Source of the DNA: a virus
Length of the DNA stretch: 35,528 nt
Reading direction: 5' to 3' (one strand)
Virus record (IMG/VR): IMGVR_UViG_3300032271_000184
Coordinates: 1-35,528 of that record
Shown piece after piece: positions 16,500 through 26,042 of this stretch. The translations under genes were made by a program, and so were the position numbers. Every line of letters begins with the position of its first letter. Position 1 is the first letter of the stretch. Under the pieces are notes generated by a model, which worked only from the letters and a program-made list of their open reading frames with translations, did no database searches and was not told where the DNA came from.

Positions 16500-19400
16500 A
16501 TGGCCGGGCGCGATTTTAGCAATGAGTTGTTTGGCACGTCAGCACCCAGCGGTGGCAGAGACTTCAGCAGCGAACTATTTGCGGAGCCTGTAAAGCGAAA
16601 GGTGGCTCTTGAAGATATCCCTGCTACTGATGCAATGGGTAACTTCACCAATGCTCTACCAGTGGCCGAAGAGCCAGCCCCGTCAGCGCCAGACAACAGA
16701 GGCATGATCAGTCGTGTCGGTGATTTCCTACGTCCGGGTTTCAAGAGCGTATTAGAAGCCCCCGTAACGCCCGAGCAGCAACAGTTAAATGCCGACCGCC
16801 GATTGGGCTATGGCGCTGGCCCGATTTCACCTGAAACAGAAGCTGCTGCCGTTGCTGCTCGTGCTGGCAAAGAAGCCACCAAAAACAAGACTGTAAATAA
16901 AGTGGCCCGCGCCATGAATGCGCAGGATGACTCTTCATTTGAGGACATGATTGTTAGAGCTAAAGATCCAGAAATAATGCGGGCAGCAAGGGACGCAAAG
17001 GCAAACGAATTTCGCAGTGCTGGTGAATGGGCGGCTGACACTTTATCCGGCATAAGCCAGGGTACGGTGGGCTTGGTTGAGTTACCTCTCAATATCTTTG
17101 CACCGAGCGGAGGGTTAGCAAAAACATTACGCAAAACGCAAAATGAATTACAAGCACAAGAGTCAGACGTGCTTAAAGCCCAAAGATATCAACTGCTTGA
17201 GCGCGTCCAAAATGAAGATGGATTCTTTGGCAAATATTTTGCAACCGTAGAGGGATTGGTAACTAATCCAGCACTAGGTATCTCAGAAGCCGTCAAACAA
17301 GTACCTAATTTCTTGAGCATCATGGGTGTTGCCAAATTGGGTGGTGCTTTGACTGGCTCGGCAGTGCAGGCGGCTAGTCGTTTTAGCCCAAGCATTGCTT
17401 TGTCCGAGGCTATCAGTGGTAATGCGTTACGCGCTGGAGCGCAGGCGGCTGGTACCACAGCGGGCGGCTTGGGTGCTTCAATACTGATGACGAGCGGTGA
17501 TGCGGCCGGGAATACTTACCAAACACTGACCGATCCCAAAAAAACCCCAATGTCGGTTTGGAAAACCAATCCCGACTTTCAAGAGCTTGTCTCTCAGGGT
17601 AAAACCCCAAAGCAAGCTATTGAAGAAATCTCAACGACCAAGGCACGTTTAGCCGCTGCTCTCGTTGCGCCTTTGGGGGCTTTGGGTTTTATGGGTGCAG
17701 AAGCAGCTATCTTGGCAAGGCCAGGATCACGCGCCGCATTGCAAGCCGCGACACCAAAGGGTGCGGCCAAAATATTTGCCAAAGAACTTGGCGGCGAACA
17801 AATTGAAGAGGGCGGCACACAACTGGGTAGTAACGTGGTTACCCAGACAGTCAACCCCCAGCAGGGCTTGACCGAGGGTGTACCTGAAGCAATGGCAACT
17901 GCGGCTGTTACGGCTGCGCCTTTTGCGGGTGCGGCCGTAGCGTCTCAGGCGGCACGAGCTTTGCAAACCCCACAAGCAGACTTGCTTGCAGAGGGCGAAG
18001 CACGTAGACGACTTGATCCTCAGTCTTATGAGGCAAGTCTTGTCAATCCAGCCTCCACAAGAAAACCCTCAGTCCGTGCGGCACCGTCAAAAGAACCAGC
18101 ATTAACGAACGAATCCCTGAACGCAGGCGTTGATCCGATGGGCCGTATCGAGCCATCACTGGAAAAGACAACCCCGGTGCGTGAAGAAATTCCGGGTATG
18201 GTCTCAGAGTCAGACCTTGACATACAAGAGAAAGTAACACCTGTTACACTGAGGGAAAACCCTAATGAAGTACCAGAGGTAACGCCAGAACAGGCAACCA
18301 AAGCCAAATGGTTAAAAGCGATTAACGACCAAAACCGCATGCAGCCAGAAGGCGGTGTGCAGTTAACCGTCACGCCCGAAGGCAAGCTCAATTTCATGGG
18401 TAACCCCGGCGCAACAAAGCAGGGTAAAGCGCTTGAGGCAACTTTAAACGAGGCAGTCAAGGCGGGCGCAACGGTTGAAGAAATAGCCGAGTCCATCAAC
18501 AACGCCAAGCAACCTGCCGCCGTTGCGTCTGAGAATGTCGCACCCATTACTCCGGCCTCTTTTGCCGCCGACATGGCAGCAGGCAAAAAGAAAACCACGC
18601 CTGAAGACGTGCAGTTTTATTTAAATAACGCGGTAGAAATTGAAGCAGAGTTACGCAAGCTGCTTGCAAAGACTGAAACAGAAACGCCTGCACCGCCACC
18701 GCCACCTGCCGCACCAGTTACGCAGCCTGCTCCCTCTGAGGGAACTGCGGGAACCACGGGAACTGCGGGAACCACGGGAACTACGGAGGAAGGGGCCGGA
18801 AATATCCAGCCGCCGCAGGCTGCACCTACACCACCGCCTGCCGCTGTCCAGCCCACCAAAGCTGCGGAGTCCATACCTGAGACACCAACAGTACCCCCGG
18901 CCAAAACACCCAAGTTGTTTGAGCCACCAGCAGAACAGCACGAGGCTGCTGACCGACCGACTGTCCCGGTGCCAGTGGCTGATCTCAAATTGTCTGAGGA
19001 CGTGCCGCAATTCAAAGCTGGTGCCACAGAGAAGGGTGTTGTTGAACCACTCACAGGGAAATTCTCATCAGAAGGAACAGCGCCGATTGCTGTATGGCGC
19101 AGGCTAGACGGAACGTTAGAAGTCATCTCTGGCCGTCATCGTTTTGACCTAGCCCAGCGCAGCGGAACCAAGTTTATAAATGCACAGGTGTATGACGAAG
19201 CCCAGGGGTTTACCGCAGCCGATGCGTCCATATTGGATGCAAAGTTAAACATTAGGGATGAACAAGGAAAGGTCAAAGATTATGTCAACTACTTTAAAAC
19301 CAGCGGCACAGACAAACAAGCAGCCGAGTCAGAAGGACTTCTGGGACGGGTTAAGGGCAAGCGGGGTTTCGCAATCGCAAATCAGGGATCGGATGTTCTT

Positions 19401-22400
19401 ATCGCCGCGCTTAATGCCGATCAAATCGGGGACGAAGCGGCGTTCTACATCGCGCTAAATGCACCAAATAATTCAGGACTCCAAGCCGTAGGTTTACGCG
19501 CCATTATGGATGGCAAGTCTATGCAGACAGCCGTGAACATCATGGAAGCCGTCAAAACCATGAAGGGCGCAGGCAATACTCAGCGCGTGTTATTTGAGGA
19601 TGATCACAGCTTAATTGATGCAGCAAATGCGATGGCAAAGATTGCCTCCAAGATGCAGCAGTCCATCAATAGCCGACTTTCTGCAATCTCGGGTGCGGCC
19701 AAGAACCCGGATATGGCCAAAGCAGAGGGTATAGATGTACGCGACCCAGAAGCAATAAAAGTGCGTATCAATGAGCTTAAAGCCGAAAAAGCAGTGCTTG
19801 AGAACTGGTCAACCAACCCGGAGTTAGTTGCCAAAATTCGTGCAGCCAGTGGAGTAAAAGAGTCTGAATTTGAGTTGAAGAGTGAGACTCCAGAAGAAAC
19901 GGTTGCAAGAGAATCTACGCAAGATGCCGAGCGTCAAGCGCAAGAAGCAAAAGACATGGCAGACCGGGAAAGAGATTTCTTCCAACTGCAACCGCAAGCA
20001 GGCGAGCGTGAAGAGGCTCCAACGATAGACATGTTTGGTGCCGCTGATATGGCGCAGCAACCTGCACAAACAGCACCCGTAGCACCGCCCGTAACGGATG
20101 GCTTGTTTGCGCCCGCGAACCAAGCTGCACCAACAACGGCTGAGAACGAAGTCGCCGCACCAGTAGAAACAACTACCCCAGCTCAACGCGAGGAGGCAGA
20201 GAATCACGCCAAGGAAGTGGGCGGTACCCTGGTCTGGCAAGACGGTGACTACGCGCTAATCCGAGGCTACTCACTGTTAAGTGGCGACCCAGTTTATGTG
20301 CCTACGATTGGCAGCAGCCGCGCCAGAACCGACATTGCTTCTTTCACTGGCAAACAAATTCCAGAAGATGTCAAGCAAACAATGGTGGAGGTTAAACAAC
20401 GTTTGGAGGATGAGGAAACGGCCAAGCATGCAACCAATCCTTTCATTGTGTTTGATCGCGGCATGGCGTTTTCTCCAGACGTTCCGGAGGCACTGGCTAA
20501 CGTTGCACGTGGATGGAAAGACCTGCTTAAACTTAAACCCAATATCTACATTTCAACCGTAGCCTCTGCCAAGGAAAACAAAGATAACTTTACCGGGCCG
20601 CACCGTCGGATTGGTTCGGCTGCGCTTGACTCAAACTCTCGCGGATCAACTCGGAGAATGACAGACGACAGTCATTACATTGTGGTTTCCAAGTCCACAA
20701 GTCCTACGCTCATGCTTGAAATAATTGCCCATGAGTTAGGGCATATTCACGAAAAAGAATATTTCAATCAAGCATCTCCGGATGTCAAAGAAGCGCTGAA
20801 GAAAGCACATGCTGCGTGGGCTAAAAGCCAAAAGGGAAAAAGTGCCAAAGAGTTAGTTGACTCATTGCGCGGCAGGGCAACAGCCCGTGTTATGGCGATT
20901 GATCCAAATGCTAAAGCTGACAATCTGAGTGTGTACTGGACATCGTTTGGCGAATGGTATGCAGACCAGACCTCCCGCTGGGCATTGACTTCAAAATCAC
21001 CAGTCTCTGTGGTAGAGAAGTTCTTTAAAAGATTGGCCGTTCAATTGCGCATGTTTTATCAAAAACTGCGCCATGCCAAATATCTGCCCAATGAAACGTT
21101 TGCAAAATACATTGAAGAGGCAACTGGCAAATCAGTAGATTTAACGCCTAAAGATGATCGAGCCAGTCAGATGGCAACTGGGAACGAGGAAGAAAAAACT
21201 GGCGATGTTTTAGAAGTAAGTAAAACAGGTAAAAGCGCAAGCATTGAGGACGACAAGAAGCTGGTTGAGAAACACAATCGGCCACCGACTCCGCAATTAG
21301 ACCCAACGCCCACCAAGACTACGCTGGTGAATGCAACAAAAGCAAGTAAAGAGTATTTGAAATATGCTTTTGATGCCCCGATGGATGCACTGGGTACTGC
21401 GGCTAATGCCATTGATCGTGGCGTGATGTATGCCCGCAATAAGAATGTTTGGTTTGGCTCTGGCTTGAATGCGGTTGACGCTGCCAATTACAACGGCCAG
21501 CTAAAAACTAGTCAAGGTTTGGCGATTGCTTCTGTTGCGCTGGACAATGCTATCCGCGGAGGTCAGATTGCTGTCGAAGTAATTTTCCAAGGCGGGATTA
21601 GGTTTGATTCCAAAAGTCTCACTTTTGTAGCCACCGAGAAACCTTTGGGCATGCGCGGCGTGTATGAGGCCGAGAACGAGCTTAAAAAGAAATTGGGTAA
21701 CCAGCTAGGCGCTGACATCATTCAAGGCTACCTTGAGGCCAAGCGAAGCCGCAGCATTCAAAATGAATTCTATGACCGCCAAGCAAACTTGGAAACGCTG
21801 AAAGAAACATACGAGCAGATGCTTGAAAGCGGCGCTTCTGAAAAAGATATTAAAGTTGCTAGAGATGCTTTTGCTGATGCCAAAAAAGAGCTTCAAGACA
21901 TCGAGATTGTGTTCAACAAAATCAACATGTCTGATGCTGAGATTGATGAGTTCATAGCCCGCGACAAAGTGCATCCCGAGCTTGGCAAGATCATGAAGAA
22001 CTGGTCTGCCATCAACCAAAACATGCTGAACCTCTGGCGACAAGTGGGTTTACTCTCTAAAAAGAGGTACGAGGCTCTATCCAACATCCAAGACTATGTA
22101 CCGTGGCAGCGGATTATGAATGACGAGGCAGACATTCATTCACCAGTACAAGCTACCAACAGGACGATGACTAACATCGGGCTAGAGCGCGTTTTCAAAA
22201 AGGGAACGCCTACTGTCACTACCAACTTTAAGGCTACTGAAGGACAACAAGATTTCAAAGTTCAGCCCGCCAAAGTGATGTCGGTTGAGGTTAATGGCAA
22301 GACCGTTGATCCGGCCAACATTGAGTCATTGCCCGAGGGTAAAGTGCGTTTGAATGTACCGATTGCCAAAGGCGATCTGGTGGTGTTCACGGCCAGCCGG

Positions 22401-24200
22401 GAAATAGAAAACATTATTTCCAACATGACGAGCAACGTGACGCGGATGACGATGAATGGTTTACGCCAATACGCTGCACAGCGGATTGTCTCTGAGTACG
22501 CTACACGCAACGCCAAAAAACAAGTGATGACTTTCCCCAAGGTTGATCTGTCAAAAGGGCGGTTCAGTTTTATCACCAACGGCAAACGAATTGTTGTTGA
22601 GATACAAGACCCACTGATTGCAGAGTCAGTCATTGGTATGGAGACGCTGGGCATTGCCATGTATAAGCCCCTGGCAATGGCGGCCAACATTACGCGCCGT
22701 GCCATCACTTTGTCTGGTGCATTCCAAATCAAACAGATCTTTAAAGATGCGCCCACTGCGGCTTTGGTGACGGGCGTAAAAAATCCGCTGGCGCTGATGG
22801 GAGGTGTGTACAAAGGATTTGTTACTAGCCTGCTCAACACAGATCCTACAGTGCAGATTTTAAAGTCTGCTGGTATTGGTGGATTCCAAAGCGCAGCACG
22901 AACGCCAGAGGCCGAGATTAAGCGCCGCCTCGGTATCATGAATAGGAACGTCTTTGACTTCATGATCAAAGGGCTAGATCACATTGGAGATGCGTCTGAT
23001 ATGGCGCAGCGAGTTGCTGTCTACAATCGGGTATTGGCTGAAACCGGGAATGAAGCGCAAGCACTTTACCAAGCGGCGAACGTCATCAACTTCTTACACC
23101 ACGGATCAGGTCAAGTGGCACAGTTTGTTGTGAAGACCGTCCCGTTCGCTGGCGCGTATGCCAATTCAATTGACGTGCTTGCGCAAGGACTGGCGGGTGG
23201 TGGCTTAAAGGGTAACTCCAGAGCCAAGAATCTCCAACGTCTCGCTGTAACGGGTACGCTGCTGACGACCATGACCTTGTTGTACTGCATGATGGTCGGC
23301 GATGATGATGAGTACAACCAGATGGATGACCAAACCAAGCTGAGAAACTTCATGATTCCCGGCACGAAGATTATTCTTCCCATGAACACCAGCGCAGCGT
23401 ATTTCTTTAAAGCTATTCCCGAGATGCTTTACAACAAAGTTGTCAAAGAGGGTACAAAGAACGCTGTTGACGAACGTCGATTAAGGACTGCATTGAAAGA
23501 GGCTGCAATAGATCTATTGCTTGGCCCTACACCCGTACCTTCAGCCGTCAAACCTTTCCTAGAGCTTGGCCTCAACAAAGACTTTTTTACGGGCCGTCCA
23601 GTCGTACCTGATTCGGTGGCGAAATTGGATGCTGCCGTGCGCTACACGGCAGAAACCAGCGAACTTGGGAAGCGTATTTCCGCTTTGACCGGGACGGACG
23701 AAAAACGTCTGCTCGATCCGATACAGGCCGATCACATTGTTCGCGGTATCTTTGGTTCAGCGGGTGCTATGGCGCAGTGGTTCTCCAACAGCATCGGTGC
23801 TGCGGCTGATGCACGGGTTGCTCCAACTGATAAACAGAAGCCGATTGTTGGGCCGTTCTTGCGCGATGAAGTGCCGCGTCGAAACGAAGATTTGTTCTAC
23901 AACTTCAAAGAACTTGTGGACAATAAATACGGCACGTACACAAAGATGATTGAGCGCGAAGACTTTGATGCAGCCGACAAGTACTTGGACAAGCATTCAG
24001 ACCTCGTGGAGTCCCATGACTACATCACTGAGGCTGGCACTGAATTGGAGGACATCAATTCAATGATTCGCTACTACGGTGAGTCCAAAGATACGGGCCT
24101 GACACCTCAAGAGCGCCGCAAAGAAATCATTGATTTGCAGCGACTCAAACAGGAAGTCTTGGATGACGTGATTGAGTTCCGCAAGAACGCCGGACTGTGA
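16500..24200 (+). CDS. Giant polyvalent ejection protein: ParB-like fold, HExxH zincin, LPD38-like C-terminus
   Basis: A 2566-aa protein with AAAGGA before ATG 16500. The N-terminus repeats a short motif, GRDFSNELF (residues 3-11) and GRDFSSELF (19-27). Residues about 260-480 contain Ala/Gly-rich hydrophobic helices. A Pro/Thr-rich linker covers about 727-790. A ParB/sulfiredoxin-like domain runs from about 822 (VPVADLKLS) through SGRHR (877-881). A zincin-like protease domain has H1411-E1412-x-x-H1415 and a likely third ligand E1485 in GEWYADQ. The last 500 residues (IKQIFKDAPTAALVTG, NVINFLHHGSGQ, then a membrane-like helix near 2247-2266) resemble LPD38 of polyvalent phage proteins. It is the last gene of the late block and sits where T7 has gp16. 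It is probably packaged and injected, with the protease and ParB-like parts acting early in the new host; this is inference. Confidence 0.7.
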   Translation: MAGRDFSNELFGTSAPSGGRDFSSELFAEPVKRKVALEDIPATDAMGNFTNALPVAEEPAPSAPDNRGMISRVGDFLRPGFKSVLEAPVTPEQQQLNADRRLGYGAGPISPETEAAAVAARAGKEATKNKTVNKVARAMNAQDDSSFEDMIVRAKDPEIMRAARDAKANEFRSAGEWAADTLSGISQGTVGLVELPLNIFAPSGGLAKTLRKTQNELQAQESDVLKAQRYQLLERVQNEDGFFGKYFATVEGLVTNPALGISEAVKQVPNFLSIMGVAKLGGALTGSAVQAASRFSPSIALSEAISGNALRAGAQAAGTTAGGLGASILMTSGDAAGNTYQTLTDPKKTPMSVWKTNPDFQELVSQGKTPKQAIEEISTTKARLAAALVAPLGALGFMGAEAAILARPGSRAALQAATPKGAAKIFAKELGGEQIEEGGTQLGSNVVTQTVNPQQGLTEGVPEAMATAAVTAAPFAGAAVASQAARALQTPQADLLAEGEARRRLDPQSYEASLVNPASTRKPSVRAAPSKEPALTNESLNAGVDPMGRIEPSLEKTTPVREEIPGMVSESDLDIQEKVTPVTLRENPNEVPEVTPEQATKAKWLKAINDQNRMQPEGGVQLTVTPEGKLNFMGNPGATKQGKALEATLNEAVKAGATVEEIAESINNAKQPAAVASENVAPITPASFAADMAAGKKKTTPEDVQFYLNNAVEIEAELRKLLAKTETETPAPPPPPAAPVTQPAPSEGTAGTTGTAGTTGTTEEGAGNIQPPQAAPTPPPAAVQPTKAAESIPETPTVPPAKTPKLFEPPAEQHEAADRPTVPVPVADLKLSEDVPQFKAGATEKGVVEPLTGKFSSEGTAPIAVWRRLDGTLEVISGRHRFDLAQRSGTKFINAQVYDEAQGFTAADASILDAKLNIRDEQGKVKDYVNYFKTSGTDKQAAESEGLLGRVKGKRGFAIANQGSDVLIAALNADQIGDEAAFYIALNAPNNSGLQAVGLRAIMDGKSMQTAVNIMEAVKTMKGAGNTQRVLFEDDHSLIDAANAMAKIASKMQQSINSRLSAISGAAKNPDMAKAEGIDVRDPEAIKVRINELKAEKAVLENWSTNPELVAKIRAASGVKESEFELKSETPEETVARESTQDAERQAQEAKDMADRERDFFQLQPQAGEREEAPTIDMFGAADMAQQPAQTAPVAPPVTDGLFAPANQAAPTTAENEVAAPVETTTPAQREEAENHAKEVGGTLVWQDGDYALIRGYSLLSGDPVYVPTIGSSRARTDIASFTGKQIPEDVKQTMVEVKQRLEDEETAKHATNPFIVFDRGMAFSPDVPEALANVARGWKDLLKLKPNIYISTVASAKENKDNFTGPHRRIGSAALDSNSRGSTRRMTDDSHYIVVSKSTSPTLMLEIIAHELGHIHEKEYFNQASPDVKEALKKAHAAWAKSQKGKSAKELVDSLRGRATARVMAIDPNAKADNLSVYWTSFGEWYADQTSRWALTSKSPVSVVEKFFKRLAVQLRMFYQKLRHAKYLPNETFAKYIEEATGKSVDLTPKDDRASQMATGNEEEKTGDVLEVSKTGKSASIEDDKKLVEKHNRPPTPQLDPTPTKTTLVNATKASKEYLKYAFDAPMDALGTAANAIDRGVMYARNKNVWFGSGLNAVDAANYNGQLKTSQGLAIASVALDNAIRGGQIAVEVIFQGGIRFDSKSLTFVATEKPLGMRGVYEAENELKKKLGNQLGADIIQGYLEAKRSRSIQNEFYDRQANLETLKETYEQMLESGASEKDIKVARDAFADAKKELQDIEIVFNKINMSDAEIDEFIARDKVHPELGKIMKNWSAINQNMLNLWRQVGLLSKKRYEALSNIQDYVPWQRIMNDEADIHSPVQATNRTMTNIGLERVFKKGTPTVTTNFKATEGQQDFKVQPAKVMSVEVNGKTVDPANIESLPEGKVRLNVPIAKGDLVVFTASREIENIISNMTSNVTRMTMNGLRQYAAQRIVSEYATRNAKKQVMTFPKVDLSKGRFSFITNGKRIVVEIQDPLIAESVIGMETLGIAMYKPLAMAANITRRAITLSGAFQIKQIFKDAPTAALVTGVKNPLALMGGVYKGFVTSLLNTDPTVQILKSAGIGGFQSAARTPEAEIKRRLGIMNRNVFDFMIKGLDHIGDASDMAQRVAVYNRVLAETGNEAQALYQAANVINFLHHGSGQVAQFVVKTVPFAGAYANSIDVLAQGLAGGGLKGNSRAKNLQRLAVTGTLLTTMTLLYCMMVGDDDEYNQMDDQTKLRNFMIPGTKIILPMNTSAAYFFKAIPEMLYNKVVKEGTKNAVDERRLRTALKEAAIDLLLGPTPVPSAVKPFLELGLNKDFFTGRPVVPDSVAKLDAAVRYTAETSELGKRISALTGTDEKRLLDPIQADHIVRGIFGSAGAMAQWFSNSIGAAADARVAPTDKQKPIVGPFLRDEVPRRNEDLFYNFKELVDNKYGTYTKMIEREDFDAADKYLDKHSDLVESHDYITEAGTELEDINSMIRYYGESKDTGLTPQERRKEIIDLQRLKQEVLDDVIEFRKNAGL
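18740..18784 (+). repeat. Five 9-bp tandem units in a Pro/Thr linker
   Basis: Units of the form GGGAACTGC and GGGAACCAC alternate, and the fifth is GGGAACTAC. They encode Gly-Thr-Ala/Gly-Thr-Thr inside the flexible linker before the ParB-like domain. This is probably a simple slippage array. Confidence 0.8.
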
Positions 24201-24229
24201 AAAAAGGGGGGCCGAAGCCCCTCCAAAAA
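24201..24229. terminator. Hairpin oriented as a leftward intrinsic terminator
   Basis: GGGGGGC (24206-24212) pairs with GCCCCTC (24217-24223), with one G-T pair, around a four-base loop. Read on the - strand the loop is TTCG closed by C-G, and the stem is followed by TTTTT (complement of 24201-24205), a textbook intrinsic terminator. On the + strand the stem is followed by CAAAAAC, not T residues. It therefore faces leftward although no leftward gene is evident. Confidence 0.6.
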
Positions 24230-24273
24230 CCAACAGTGGCAACGGCTGGTGCGTCCAGTCTAGCCCACTAATC

Positions 24274-24291
24274 AAAAGGGCGCAACCGCCC
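24274..24291 (-). terminator. Second, weaker leftward terminator-like hairpin
   Basis: GGGCG (24278-24282) pairs with CGCCC (24287-24291) around CAAC. On the - strand it is followed by TTTT (complement of 24274-24277). The short stem and T-tract make it weaker than the hairpin 65 bases to the left. Both point the same way. Confidence 0.4.
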
Positions 24292-24383
24292 ACCCACTAC
24301 GCTTAAACGCCGGGCCATGCCGTGCTCTACGCCATGCTTTTCGCCTTTATTTGCAACACATGAATGACAATAGGTACAAGCAG

Positions 24384-24412
24384 TTGACAAGTCTGGAAAA
24401 GTCATGCACAAT
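24384..24412 (+). promoter_or_regulatory. Sigma70-type promoter of the early operon
   Basis: Perfect TTGACA (24384-24389), a 17-base spacer, then CACAAT (24407-24412, four of six matches). It lies 35 bases before the first gene of the recombination block, which has an AAAGGAGC ribosome site. The -35 sits in CAGTTGAC, which recurs at the two promoters near 33.1 and 33.5 kb. Confidence 0.65.
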
Positions 24413-24447
24413 TATTTCGTGTCTACATTTCAAAGGAGCAAAAAGAC

Positions 24448-25326
24448 ATGAAATTGACCAACAAATTCAACATCCCGCAGACGTTTGTCAACGTATTGCA
24501 CCGACCAACTTACAGCAAAGGAAAGGCAAATCTCAGTGCCACACAGTTAATTAACAGCCCCAAAATCGTGGCTTTGACAGCCCAGCATCAAGAGGACCTG
24601 GAAGAGGATGTGGCTGATATGGTCTGGTCTATTTTTGGCTCTGCCGTTCACTCTATCTTGGAGCATGGCAAGGACGAGAACCACATTGTCGAGCAGCGGC
24701 TGCATGCTCAGGTGGACGGATGGAACATCAGCGGTGCAGTGGACTTACAGATCCTGACTGATGAGGGAGTCCAGATTCGAGACTACAAAACCACCAGCGC
24801 TTGGGCGGTGATGAACGAGAAAGTTGAGTGGGAGCAGCAACTTAATATCTATGCGTGGCTTGTTGAAGCGGCCAGGGGTGTCAAGGTAAGCGATCTGGGT
24901 ATTGTTGCAATCATCCGTGACTGGAGCCGAAGGGATGCTGGAACACGCGAGAACTATCCAGAAGCACCAATCAAAGAACTGCCCATCAAGCTGTGGTCGA
25001 TGGAAGAGCGCGAGGCATTCATCCGCAAACGGATTGAATTGCATTCTGCTTGTGACTTTGCGCTTGAGATACAAGAAGAGCTACCACACTGCACGCCTGA
25101 AGAGATGTGGGAGAAGGCCACCGTATACGCCGTTCGCAAAAAAGGCGGCGTGAGAGCCAAGGCTTTGCATGCAACGAAAGAAGCAGCAGATGAAGCATTG
25201 ATGGTTTTGGGAAAAGATTACGAGCTAGATATTAGACCGGGAGAGCGCACTCGCTGTGCCAACTTCTGTTCAGTAAATCAGTGGTGCTCTCAGTGGCGCG
25301 ACTACCAAGCAAAGGAAAAAACATGA
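24448..25326 (+). CDS. PD-(D/E)XK (RecB/Cas4-like) exonuclease
   Basis: A 292-aa protein with an AAAGGAGC ribosome site. The nuclease core shows H68 in GSAVHSILEHG, E82, D99 in GAVD, then D112-x-K114 in RDYKTT, and a QLNIYAWL helix after it, the order expected for the RecB-type PD-(D/E)XK fold. Near the C-terminus Cys270, Cys274 and Cys280 (RCANFCSVNQWC) resemble the cysteines that hold an iron-sulfur cluster in Cas4/AddB-type nucleases; the usual N-terminal cysteine is absent. The next gene encodes an annealing protein, so the pair likely forms a phage recombination system in which the exonuclease resects double-strand ends. ATGA coupling at 25323 supports joint expression. Confidence 0.8.
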   Translation: MKLTNKFNIPQTFVNVLHRPTYSKGKANLSATQLINSPKIVALTAQHQEDLEEDVADMVWSIFGSAVHSILEHGKDENHIVEQRLHAQVDGWNISGAVDLQILTDEGVQIRDYKTTSAWAVMNEKVEWEQQLNIYAWLVEAARGVKVSDLGIVAIIRDWSRRDAGTRENYPEAPIKELPIKLWSMEEREAFIRKRIELHSACDFALEIQEELPHCTPEEMWEKATVYAVRKKGGVRAKALHATKEAADEALMVLGKDYELDIRPGERTRCANFCSVNQWCSQWRDYQAKEKT

Positions 25327-26042
25327 CAGTACATCGTAAGCTAATGGAGGCGCGAGTGCGACTTCTAAATACCGAGCTTAAAAAATCGGGGCTAAATAAG
25401 TTTGCAGGGTACAGCTATTTTGAACTGGGCGACTTCATACCAGCGATACAGACCATCTTCCATGACTTAGGTCTGTGTGGCGTGGTGAGCTACAAGACTG
25501 ACTATGCAGAGTTAAGCATTGTTGATGTTGATGATGGCACCGTCATTGTTATTACTTCGCCAATGGCCGATGCAAACCTGAAGGGTACGCACCCCATCCA
25601 AAACTTGGGTGCGGTTGAGACGTATCAACGGAGATACCTGTGGATGACTGCGATGGAGATTGTGGAGCACGATGCTATTGACGCATCTGGCGGCGCAGAG
25701 CCTAAGCGTGATGTCCCTGTACCGCCGCCAGTCATAGAGGTAAAGAAGCCCAATACCCCGCCGCCTGCATCCCGGCCACCGTCCGTGATTGTGGGCGCAG
25801 AGGGTAACTGGCAAATGAAGGTTGAGATGGGGCCGAAAGGCACTGTCGAAGCGTGGCTCTCCGTCATTGACGAAGCAGTGATGCTGATGATTGGACAGAC
25901 CCACTCGCAAAAAGATGTCAAGCAAATCTTTCTCAAGAACAAGCAATTGTTTGAGTCAGTTAAGCAGCAAGATCCACTGTTCTTCAAAGCACTGATGGAC
26001 AAACTTTCAATAGCACTTAAACAATTCCCGGAGGTAGCATGA
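25323..26042 (+). CDS. erf: ERF-family single-strand annealing protein
   Basis: The start is ATG 25323, overlapping the nuclease stop (ATGA); an upstream in-frame start at 25281 has less support. The 239-aa protein carries the ERF pattern in its first 125 residues: KFAGYSYFELGDF, then HPIQNLGAVETYQRRYLWM, where the GxxxTYxRRY-type segment is diagnostic. A proline-rich hinge follows (about 135-160, VPVPPPVIEV and NTPPPASRP). The C-terminal 80 residues are helical. ERF proteins bind single-stranded DNA and anneal complementary strands during phage recombination and genome circularisation. The neighbouring nuclease and SSB-like protein complete the set. Confidence 0.85.
   Translation: MTVHRKLMEARVRLLNTELKKSGLNKFAGYSYFELGDFIPAIQTIFHDLGLCGVVSYKTDYAELSIVDVDDGTVIVITSPMADANLKGTHPIQNLGAVETYQRRYLWMTAMEIVEHDAIDASGGAEPKRDVPVPPPVIEVKKPNTPPPASRPPSVIVGAEGNWQMKVEMGPKGTVEAWLSVIDEAVMLMIGQTHSQKDVKQIFLKNKQLFESVKQQDPLFFKALMDKLSIALKQFPEVA

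Noticed and set aside
22262-22969. 235-codon open frame on the - strand
   Set aside because: Lies wholly inside the 2566-aa gene, with no ribosome site or recognisable domain. Chance opposite-strand frame.
24206-24223. Terminator for the late operon on the + strand
   Set aside because: The stem is followed by CAAAAAC on the + strand, so there is no T-tract; the signal faces leftward.
24060-24293. 77-codon - strand frame across the late/early gap
   Set aside because: It spans both leftward hairpins and overlaps the end of the giant gene. No start signal.
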